NCBI GenBank assembly: GCA_014649575.1
Contig: BMTH01000002.1
Coordinates: forward strand, 252,423 to 316,422
Source of the DNA: Streptomyces griseoincarnatus
GTDB lineage: Bacteria; Actinomycetota; Actinomycetes; Streptomycetales; Streptomycetaceae
Length of the DNA: 64,000 nt
Reading direction: 5' to 3'
In this document: positions 57,590 to 64,000 of the stretch, piece by piece
How the letters are laid out: each line of letters starts with the position of its first letter
Numbering within the stretch: the stretch's first letter is position 1
Translations under genes and position numbers: made by a program
The notes under the pieces: generated by a model
Databases searched by the model: none
Told to the model about the DNA's origin: nothing
What the model saw: the letters and a program-made list of their open reading frames with translations, nothing else

Positions 57590-58624
57590 GTGACCACACG
57601 GCTTGCTGATATCGCTGCTCAGGCGGGGGTGAGCGAGGCGACCGTCAGCCGGGTCCTGAACGGGAAGCCGGGCGTCGCCGCCACCACCCGCCAGTCCGTG
57701 CTCGCCGCCCTGGACGTGCTGGGCTACGAGCGCCCGGTGCGGCTGAGGCAGCGCAGCGAGGGTCTCGTCGGCCTCATCACGCCCGAGCTGGAGAACCCGA
57801 TCTTCCCGGCGCTGGCCCAGGTGATCGGGCAGGCGCTGACCCGGCAGGGCTACACCCCCGTGCTCGCCACCCAGACCCCCGGCGGCTCGACCGAGGACGA
57901 GCTGACCGAGATGCTCGTGGACCGCGGGGTCGCCGGCATCATCTACGTCTCAGGACTGCACGCCGACACCACCGCCGACATGCAGCGCTACGAGAGGCTG
58001 CGGGCGCAGGGCGTGCCGTTCGTGCTCGTGGACGGTTTCTCGCCGAAGGTGCAGGCGCCGTTCATCTCCCCCGACGACCGGGCCGCGATGGCGCTGGCCG
58101 TCACCCACCTCGCGTCCCTCGGGCACACCCGGATCGGGCTGGCGCTCGGGCCGAAGCGGTTCGTGCCGGTGCAGCGCAAGATAGAGGGCTTCGTCCGGGC
58201 CGTGCAGGAGCAGTTGAAGCTGAGCGCGGAGACGGTCGAGACGGAGCTGGTCCAGCACTCGCTGTACACGCTGGAGGGCGGCCAGGCCGCGGCCAGCGCC
58301 CTGATGGACCGGGACTGCACGGCCGTGGTGTGCGCGAGCGACATGATGGCGCTGGGCGCGATCCGGGCGGCCCGGCAGCGCGGTCTCGAGGTACCGGACG
58401 ACATCTCGGTGGTCGGCTTCGACGACTCGCCGCTGATCGCCTTCACCGATCCGCCGCTGACCACGGTGCGCAAGCCGGTCCCGGCGATGGGGCAGGCTGC
58501 GGTGCGCACGCTGCTGGAGGAGATCGGCGGAACGCCCGCGCCGCACAGCGAGTTCGTGTTCATGCCCGAGCTGGTGGTGCGGGGCTCGACGGCGTCGGCG
58601 CCCGGGGAGCGCAATCGTCCTTGA
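57590..58624 (+). CDS. malR: LacI-family maltose repressor
   Basis: 344 residues from GTG 57590, where the LacI HTH begins at once: TRLADIAAQAGVSEATVSRVLNGKPGVAATTRQSVLAALDVLGYE. An in-frame ATG at 57497 with GAGGGA upstream would add 31 residues without sequence features; the shorter form fits the family, and a TACAGT hexamer ends 8 nt before the GTG (possible leaderless start). The effector domain follows (LVGLITPELENPIFPALAQVIG, GVAGIIYVSGLHADTTADMQRY, VVGFDDSPLIAFTDPPLTTV). MalR represses malEFG, and probably the amylase genes here, in the absence of maltose or with glucose. Confidence 0.93.
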   Translation: MTTRLADIAAQAGVSEATVSRVLNGKPGVAATTRQSVLAALDVLGYERPVRLRQRSEGLVGLITPELENPIFPALAQVIGQALTRQGYTPVLATQTPGGSTEDELTEMLVDRGVAGIIYVSGLHADTTADMQRYERLRAQGVPFVLVDGFSPKVQAPFISPDDRAAMALAVTHLASLGHTRIGLALGPKRFVPVQRKIEGFVRAVQEQLKLSAETVETELVQHSLYTLEGGQAAASALMDRDCTAVVCASDMMALGAIRAARQRGLEVPDDISVVGFDDSPLIAFTDPPLTTVRKPVPAMGQAAVRTLLEEIGGTPAPHSEFVFMPELVVRGSTASAPGERNRP

Positions 58625-58756
58625 GGCGGAGAGCGGGCGCCGGTGCGCCCTGCCCGAGGAGGAGACGGAACGCCCGTTCCCGGGGCAGAACATGCGGGCC
58701 GGACCCGCCCGGGGGATGATCTGACCGAGAGGTCTTTTCTGGCAGACTCTGTGCCC

Positions 58757-59641
58757 ATGGGTGACTCGACCGTGACCACGCTGGAAGGCCGCGAGCCGGC
58801 CGCAGCGAGCCCCGTCGAAGAGGCGGCGGCGACGGGTCGTCTGCGCCGTCTTCGCGCTCCTCGCCGGCCCCGGCTCTGGTTCGAGATCCTGCTGATCGCG
58901 GTGAGTTACGCGACGTACTCGCTCGTGCGCAACGCGGTGCCCGAGCAGCGGGCGGAGGCGCTGCGCAACGCCGATCTGATCTGGCGGCTTGAGGGCCAGC
59001 TCGGCACGGCCTTCGAGGAGTCCGTGAACCACGCGGTGAACTCGGTGACTTGGCTCGTCGTCGGGATGAACTACTACTACGCCACCTTGCACTTCGTGGT
59101 GACGCTGGGCGTGCTGGTGTGGCTGTACCGCAGACACCCCGGCCGGTACGCGGCGACCCGGCTGGTCCTGTTCGTCACCACGGGTTTCGCCCTGGTCGGC
59201 TTCTACCTCTTCCCGCTGGCGCCGCCGCGGCTGATGAACGGCCAGAACTTCATCGACACGGTCGTGGTCCACCAGACCTGGGGCTCGATGGCGTCCGGCG
59301 ATCTGAAGAACGTCTCCAACCAGTACGCGGCGATGCCGTCCATGCACATCGGCTGGTCGCTGTGGTGCGGCATCACGCTGTTCGCGCTGGCCACGGTGCC
59401 GTGGGCGCGGGTGCTCGGGCTGCTGTACCCGGTGGTCACGCTGGTGGTCATCGTCGCCACCGCCAACCACTTCTGGCTGGACGCGGTCGGCGGCGTCCTC
59501 TGCCTCGCCGTCGGCTACGGCGTCGCCCACGCCTGGTACGGCCGGCGCCCCTCGGCCCTCCCCCGCCACCTCCCGCACGACGGCCCGAGACGGCGGGAGC
59601 CGGCCGCCCCGGAGCGCGTTCCCTTGCAGAAGCGGGTCTGA
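58757..59641 (+). CDS. PAP2-type membrane phosphatase (Aur1/inositolphosphotransferase-like)
   Basis: 294 residues. A polar N-terminus, then several membrane segments (WFEILLIAVSYATYSLV, YYYATLHFVVTLGVLVWLY, LVLFVTTGFALVGFYLFPLAPPR) and the phosphatase motifs AAMPSMHIGWSLWCG with catalytic His and ATANHFWLDAVGG with the second His. A phosphate-binding KxxxxxxRP motif is not clear, as expected for the PAP2_3 branch. It probably acts on a lipid phosphate at the membrane surface. No ribosome site; CAGACT lies 8 nt before the ATG. Confidence 0.88.
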   Translation: MGDSTVTTLEGREPAAASPVEEAAATGRLRRLRAPRRPRLWFEILLIAVSYATYSLVRNAVPEQRAEALRNADLIWRLEGQLGTAFEESVNHAVNSVTWLVVGMNYYYATLHFVVTLGVLVWLYRRHPGRYAATRLVLFVTTGFALVGFYLFPLAPPRLMNGQNFIDTVVVHQTWGSMASGDLKNVSNQYAAMPSMHIGWSLWCGITLFALATVPWARVLGLLYPVVTLVVIVATANHFWLDAVGGVLCLAVGYGVAHAWYGRRPSALPRHLPHDGPRRREPAAPERVPLQKRV

Positions 59642-59722
59642 CACCCGGGGCTGTGGCCCTGCGGACCGGTCGAAGGGGCCCTGGGAGCCCGTCCGGCCCC
59701 TCGGGCGCGGCAGGCGCGAGGG

Positions 59723-62700
59723 CTACAGCCCGCCGTAGAACAGCTCCTCCACCACGCCCCGGGCGCGGCGGGCCGTGCGGCGGTAGGCGTCGAGCATGTC
59801 GCCGGCGTGACCGGGGCCGTACCCCAGGTAGCGCCCGACGGCGGCCAGCTCGCGCGGCACCGTCGGGAAGGTGTCCCCCGCCCGGCCGCGGACCAGCATC
59901 ACCGCGTTGCGGACGCGGGTGGCCAGCACCCATGCCTCGTCGAGGATCTCCGCGTTCTCCTCGGACAGCAGCCCGGCCTCGCGCGCGGCGGCCAGCGCCT
60001 CCCTGGTGCGGGTCGTCCGCAGCCCCGGGACCTGAGCCGCGTGCCGCAGCTGGAGCAGCTGCACGGTCCACTCCACGTCGGACAGCCCGCCCGGCCCCAG
60101 CTTGGCGTGCAGCTTGGGGTCGGCGCCGCGCGGCAGCCGTTCGGACTCCATACGGGCCTTCAGCCGCCGGATCTCCCGGACCGCGTCCTCGCCCAGCCCG
60201 CCGGACGGGTACCGCAGGGGGTCGATCAGCTCCATGAAGCGGCGGCCCAGCTCCTCGTCCCCGGCGACGGGCTCGGCGCGCAGCAGCGCGTGCCGCTCCC
60301 ACACCAGCGCCCAGCGCCGGTAGTACGCCTCGTAGGAGCCGAGGGTGCGTACCAGCGGGCCCGACTTGCCCTCCGGGCGCAGGTCGGCGTCGATCAGCAG
60401 GGGCGGGTCGGCGCTGGGCGCCTGGAGCAGCCTGCGCATCTCCGCGACCACCTTGTTCGCGGCCTCGGACGCCTCCCGCTCGCTCACTCCCTCGCGCGGC
60501 TCGTGGACGAACAGGACGTCCGCGTCGGAGCCGTAGCCCAGTTCGTGCCCGCCGAAGCGGCCCATGCCGATGACCGTGAACCGGGTGGGGAGGGTGTCCC
60601 CCCAGCCCTCGCGGACCACCGCGCGGAGCGTGCCGGCCAGGGCGGCGGCGGTCAGGTCGGACACCGCGCCCCCGACCAGGTCCACCAGGGCTCCCTGGTC
60701 GGCCTCGGCGGGCTGCGACTCGGTGCCGTAGGAGCCGACGATGTCGGCGGCGGCCGTGCGGAACAGTTCGCGGCGGCGCACCCCGCGGGCGGCCGTGACG
60801 CCCTGGACGGCGTTGTCGGCGCGGCGGACGGCGGCGAGGACCTCCTGCTCCAGGGAGGCGCGGGAGCGCGGCGTGAGGCCGCCGCCGTCCCCGTCGCCGA
60901 GCAGGGCGACCGCCTCGGGGGCCCGCATCAGCAGGTCGGGGGCGAGCCGCCCGGCGGACAGCACCCGGGCGAGGTTCTCCGCGGCGGCGCCCTCGTCGCG
61001 CAGCAGCCTCAGGTACCAGGGGGTCTTGCCGAGGGCGTCGGAGACCTTGCGGAAGTTCAGCAGGCCGGCGTCGGGGTCGGCGGAGTCCGCGAACCAGCCG
61101 AGCAGCACCGGCAGCAAGGTGCGCTGGATGGCGGCCTTGCGGGTGACGCCGGAGGCGAGGGCCTCCAGGTGGCGCAGCGCGGCGGCGGGGTCGGCGTAGC
61201 CGAGGGCGACCATGCGCTCGCGGGCGGCCTCCGCGCTGAGCCGGGCCTCGCCGGGGGCGAGCGCGGCGACGGCGTCGAGCAGCGGCCGGTAGAACAGCTT
61301 CTCGTGCAGCCGACGCACCACGGTGGCGTGGCGCCGCCACTCCCTGGTCAGTTCGGCGACCGGGTCGGTGCGCAGGCCCAGGGAGCGGCCGAGGCGCCGC
61401 AGGTCGGCCTCGTCCTCGGGGACGAGGTGGGTGCGGCGCAGCCGGTGGAGCTGGATGCGGTGCTCCAGCGAGCGCAGGAAGCGGTACGCCTCGTCGAGCT
61501 GGGCGGTGTCCGCGCGGCCGACGTAGCCGCCGGCGGCGAGCGCCTTGAGCGCGTCGAGGGTGGTGCCGCTGCGCAGGGAGGCGTCGGCGCGGCCGTGCAC
61601 CAGCTGGAGCAGCTGCACGGCGAACTCGACGTCCCTGAGGCCGCCGGGGCCGAGCTTGAGCTGGCGGTCGACCTCGGCGGCGGGGATGTTCGCCACGACC
61701 CGGCGGCGCATCTCCTGCACGTCGGCGACGAAGTTCTCCCGCTCGGCGGCCTGCCACACCAGCGGCCTCAGCGCGGCCGTGTACTCCTCGCCGAGGGCGA
61801 GGTCGCCGGCGACCGGGCGGGCCTTGAGCAGCGCCTGGAACTCCCAGGTCTTGGCCCAGCGCTGGTAGTAGGCGAGGTGGGAGGCGAGGGTGCGGACCAG
61901 CGGGCCGTTGCGGCCCTCGGGGCGGAGGTTGGCGTCGACGGGCCAGATGGAGCCCTCGACGGTGGTCTCCGAGCAGATCCGCATCATGTGCGAGGCGAGC
62001 CGGGTGGCGGCGCGCAGCGCCTTGTCCTCGTCGGCGTCGCCGGCCGCCTCGCCGACGAAGATGACGTCGACGTCGGAGACGTAGTTCAGCTCGTGGCCGC
62101 CGCACTTGCCCATCGCGATCACCGCGAGCCGGCACATGGCGGCGTCCTCGGGCGCGTCGGCCTCGGCCAGGGCGAGGGCCGCGCGGAGGGTGGCGGTGGC
62201 GAGGTCGGCGAGCTCGGCGGCGGTCTGGGAGACCTCGACGGTGCCGCAGACGTCGCGGGCGGCGATGGACAGCAGGCAGCGGCGGTAGGAGACGCGCAGG
62301 GCGACCGGGTCGGCGGCGTCGGCGAGGCCGCGTTCGAACTCCTCCACGCCGGGGTGCAGGTCGCGCGGCTCGTAGGTGACGAGGGCCTGCCAGTCGCGGG
62401 GGTGCCGGGCCAGGTGCTCGGCGAGCGCCTCGGAGGCACCGAGCACCCCGAGGAGGCGGTCGCGCAGCGGCTTGGCCGCTATCACCGTGTCCAGCAGCTC
62501 CTGGCGGTCGGTGGCGCCGTCCTGCGCCTCCAGCAGCCGCACCAGGCCGTGCAGGGCGAGGTCGGGGTCGGCGGTGCCGCCGAGGGCGTCCAGCAGCACC
62601 GGGTCGTTGCGGACGGTCGACAGCCCGGGACTGTCGAGGAGGCGTTCGGCGGCCGACGGATCGGTGAAACCGTGCCGCAGCAGCCGCGTGAAGATACTGC

Positions 62701-62725
62701 TCCTGCGCCCCGGCGCCGACGTCAT
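59723..62725 (-). CDS. glnE: Glutamine-synthetase adenylyltransferase/adenylyl-removing enzyme
   Basis: 1000 residues from ATG 62725 (GAGGGAGG upstream). Two nucleotidyltransferase domains with GGHELxYxSDxDV: MGKCGGHELNYVSDVDVIF near 213 (N-terminal adenylyl-removing half) and MGRFGGHELGYGSDADVLF near 728 (C-terminal adenylyltransferase half). Both keep the DxD metal site. LKLGPGGLRDVEFAVQLLQLVHG (~345) and KLGPGGLSDVEWTVQLLQLRH (~885) are paired family motifs. It modifies Tyr397 of GlnA (32.6 kb). Confidence 0.96.
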   Translation of the reverse strand: MTSAPGRRSSIFTRLLRHGFTDPSAAERLLDSPGLSTVRNDPVLLDALGGTADPDLALHGLVRLLEAQDGATDRQELLDTVIAAKPLRDRLLGVLGASEALAEHLARHPRDWQALVTYEPRDLHPGVEEFERGLADAADPVALRVSYRRCLLSIAARDVCGTVEVSQTAAELADLATATLRAALALAEADAPEDAAMCRLAVIAMGKCGGHELNYVSDVDVIFVGEAAGDADEDKALRAATRLASHMMRICSETTVEGSIWPVDANLRPEGRNGPLVRTLASHLAYYQRWAKTWEFQALLKARPVAGDLALGEEYTAALRPLVWQAAERENFVADVQEMRRRVVANIPAAEVDRQLKLGPGGLRDVEFAVQLLQLVHGRADASLRSGTTLDALKALAAGGYVGRADTAQLDEAYRFLRSLEHRIQLHRLRRTHLVPEDEADLRRLGRSLGLRTDPVAELTREWRRHATVVRRLHEKLFYRPLLDAVAALAPGEARLSAEAARERMVALGYADPAAALRHLEALASGVTRKAAIQRTLLPVLLGWFADSADPDAGLLNFRKVSDALGKTPWYLRLLRDEGAAAENLARVLSAGRLAPDLLMRAPEAVALLGDGDGGGLTPRSRASLEQEVLAAVRRADNAVQGVTAARGVRRRELFRTAAADIVGSYGTESQPAEADQGALVDLVGGAVSDLTAAALAGTLRAVVREGWGDTLPTRFTVIGMGRFGGHELGYGSDADVLFVHEPREGVSEREASEAANKVVAEMRRLLQAPSADPPLLIDADLRPEGKSGPLVRTLGSYEAYYRRWALVWERHALLRAEPVAGDEELGRRFMELIDPLRYPSGGLGEDAVREIRRLKARMESERLPRGADPKLHAKLGPGGLSDVEWTVQLLQLRHAAQVPGLRTTRTREALAAAREAGLLSEENAEILDEAWVLATRVRNAVMLVRGRAGDTFPTVPRELAAVGRYLGYGPGHAGDMLDAYRRTARRARGVVEELFYGGL

Positions 62726-62891
62726 CCCCGGCCTCCCTCGTGCCTCGGTTCAGGGTCGTACGGCCCTGAGCCTAACCGGAGGACACGATCACGGCCCTGG
62801 GGCGGCCCCCGGTGAATTCCGGGACCGGACGGGGTCTGATGGAGAGACCGCGGCTTCGCGGTCGCGTCCCTCCGACCGTCGAGGAGTTCCC

Positions 62892-63419
62892 ATGACCGAC
62901 GTTCCCGACACCCCCGCGGCGCCCGCGGGCCGTCTCGACCCGCGTTACAGCGACCCGACGGCCGGGGCGCCGCCCTGGACGGAGGTGGAGCGGCTGATCG
63001 CGGAGGCGGAGCTGTTCTGGATCTCCACGGTCCGTCCCGACGGCCGGCCGCACGTCACCCCGCTCCCGGCGGTCTGGTCGTCGGGCGCCCTGCACTTCTG
63101 CACCGGGCCCGAGGAACGCAAGGCGCGCAACCTGGCGGAGAACCCCCATGTCGTGCTCACCACAGGCGTCAACACCTGGGCCCGGGGCTACGACGTGGTC
63201 GTGGAGGGCCGCGCGGAACGCGTCAGGGACGACGCGCGTCTGCGCGGACTGGCCGCGCTGTGGGAGGAGAAGTACGGCGACTTCTGGCACTTCGATGTCC
63301 GGGACGGCCATTTCCACCACGGGCCGGGCCTGGCTGTGGTGTTCTCGGTGGCGCCGCACACGGTATTCGGCTTCGGTAAGGGGGAGCCGTTCAGCCAGAC
63401 ACGGTGGCGGTTCGCCTGA
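62892..63419 (+). CDS. Pyridoxamine-5'-phosphate-oxidase-like flavin/F420-binding protein
   Basis: 175 residues; GAGGAG precedes the ATG. LIAEAELFWISTVRPDGRPHVTPLPAVW, GALHFCTGPEERKARNLAENPHVVLTTGVN and YDVVVEGRAERV match the split-barrel PPOX fold. Actinobacterial members often bind F420, and RPDGRPHVTPL is the usual cofactor-binding region. Substrate unknown. The VOC-family gene starts 32 bp downstream with its own ribosome site. Confidence 0.9.
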   Translation: MTDVPDTPAAPAGRLDPRYSDPTAGAPPWTEVERLIAEAELFWISTVRPDGRPHVTPLPAVWSSGALHFCTGPEERKARNLAENPHVVLTTGVNTWARGYDVVVEGRAERVRDDARLRGLAALWEEKYGDFWHFDVRDGHFHHGPGLAVVFSVAPHTVFGFGKGEPFSQTRWRFA

Positions 63420-63451
63420 CGCGGTACCCGACGAAGGAGCAGGAGGCTCTC

Positions 63452-63892
63452 ATGGACATGACGCTCGAAGTGATCCCGCTGCCGGTGAGCGACATCGACC
63501 GCGCCCGGGACTTCTACCGGGACAAGGTCGGCTTCCACGTCGACATCGACCAGGAGGTCATGCCGGGCATGCGGATCGTCCAGCTGACCCCGCCCGGCTC
63601 CGGCTGCTCGATCGCCCTCGGCGAGAGCATCTGGGAGATGACCCCGGGCCCCACCCCGGCCCCCGGCGCCTACCAGGGCCTCCAGCTCTGCGTCGCCGAC
63701 ATCGAGAAGGCCCACGCGGAGTTCGTCGCGCGCGGCCTGGAGATCTCCGAGCCGGTCCGCTACGCCGACTCCGACGGCGCGACCTTCATGCACTTCACGG
63801 ACCCCGACGGCAACGGCTGGGCGGTCCAGGAGTACCGCAAGCGCGCGACGGAACCGCTGCACAAGCTCCTGTCGGAGCAGGCGGGGGCTTAG
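63452..63892 (+). CDS. Glyoxalase/bleomycin-resistance (VOC) family protein
   Basis: 146 residues from ATG 63452 (AGGAGG upstream); upstream in-frame codons have no ribosome site. LEVIPLPVSDIDRARDFYRDKVGFHVDIDQEV is the first beta-alpha-beta-beta unit, LQLCVADIEKAHAEFVARGLEISEPV and MHFTDPDGNGWAVQEY the second, with the DPDGN turn typical of the superfamily. Metal ligands are not certain. Its stop overlaps the stop of the convergent gene. Confidence 0.9.
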   Translation: MDMTLEVIPLPVSDIDRARDFYRDKVGFHVDIDQEVMPGMRIVQLTPPGSGCSIALGESIWEMTPGPTPAPGAYQGLQLCVADIEKAHAEFVARGLEISEPVRYADSDGATFMHFTDPDGNGWAVQEYRKRATEPLHKLLSEQAGA

Positions 63893-64000
63893 CGGGCCGG
63901 ACCGCCCAGGTCGAAGGTCTCGTCCCCGGACACGAACGACCCGTCCCGATGGCGGTGCGCCTCCGCGATCCGGTGGATGCCTTCGCGGATCACTTCCGCC
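63889..64000 (-). CDS. 3' end of an unidentified gene (partial)
   Basis: The minus strand reads 36 codons to TAA at 63891-63889: AEVIREGIHRIAEAHRHRDG then SFVSGDETFDLGGPAR. The stop codon overlaps that of the VOC gene by 3 bases on the opposite strand. The helix (VIREGIHRIAEA) could be the end of an aminotransferase-type or similar enzyme, but the piece is too short to name. Confidence 0.6.
   Translation of the reverse strand, partial: AEVIREGIHRIAEAHRHRDGSFVSGDETFDLGGPAR

Overview
The window is a 64 kb stretch of chromosome from a high-GC actinomycete, almost certainly a Streptomyces. The base composition is very GC-rich, third codon positions are strongly G/C (which produces long spurious antisense frames), GTG starts are common, secreted proteins carry Streptomyces-type lipoprotein and signal sequences, and the gene set and order resemble the conserved core of the S. 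coelicolor chromosome around glnA, glnII, the mal operon and glnE. That placement is from memory of gene order, not from a search. I found no tRNA, rRNA, CRISPR array, insertion sequence or prophage. This is core chromosome with a few lineage-specific patches.

Layout. 1-5.5 kb: 5' part of a PspA/IM30 gene, a DUF3043 membrane protein, a methyltransferase, a small acidic protein, a CobU protein with an N-terminal metallo-beta-lactamase-like part, a 156/157-bp tandem repeat in a gene-free stretch, and a zinc-ribbon methyltransferase. 5.7-10 kb: cobT and cobS (lower-ligand assembly of cobalamin) around an unidentified membrane protein, then an RDD membrane protein and a GH114-like lipoprotein. 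10.4-19.4 kb: leucyl aminopeptidase, then lpd (E3), sucB (E2, two lipoyl domains), a FadR-type GntR regulator and aceE (E1). 19.4-28.4 kb: WYL regulator, DUF4240 protein, a PGRP amidase with an overlapping 58-aa membrane peptide, a MarP-like membrane serine protease, a GNAT enzyme, an epimerase, an FAD amine-oxidase-like protein and an NsdA-like TPR regulator. 28.6-30.5 kb: lipB-lipA, which make the lipoyl cofactor used by the E2 above. 30.7-38 kb: small conserved genes, glnA (GSI) and glnII (GSII), each behind a readable GlnR box, and a decayed FtsX permease fragment. 38-44.7 kb: epimerase, secreted DUF1996 protein, His-rich lipoprotein, a membrane protein with a degenerate sigma-factor-like N-terminus, TetR regulator, CHMI-type tautomerase. 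44.7-58.6 kb: a starch/maltodextrin block: secreted amylase-pullulanase, secreted alpha-amylase, intracellular alpha-glucosidase, malEFG transporter and divergent LacI-family malR. 58.7-64 kb: PAP2 membrane phosphatase, glnE (adenylyltransferase for GSI), a PPOX protein, a VOC protein and the 3' end of a minus-strand gene.

How the genes work together. Three functional circuits are split over the window. Carbon: secreted amylolytic enzymes feed MalEFG, AglA-type glucosidase gives glucose, and the pyruvate dehydrogenase E1/E2/E3 genes take it into the TCA cycle, with LipB/LipA charging E2. Nitrogen: GlnR boxes in front of both glutamine synthetases, and GlnE to adenylylate GSI at the visible Tyr397. 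Regulation: TGCAAG-type motifs recur at the amylase, pullulanase and malE/malR promoters; a perfect 17-nt palindrome covers the predicted aceE promoter. Many short genes lack a Shine-Dalgarno sequence and instead have a -10-like hexamer 6-8 nt before the start codon, which points to leaderless transcripts.

Nothing here is a clearly new defence or mobile system. The least explained items are the tandem repeat at 3.9-4.3 kb, the sigma-like membrane fusion at 41.6-43.6 kb, and the paired promoter repeats in front of the 66-aa gene at 30.8 kb.
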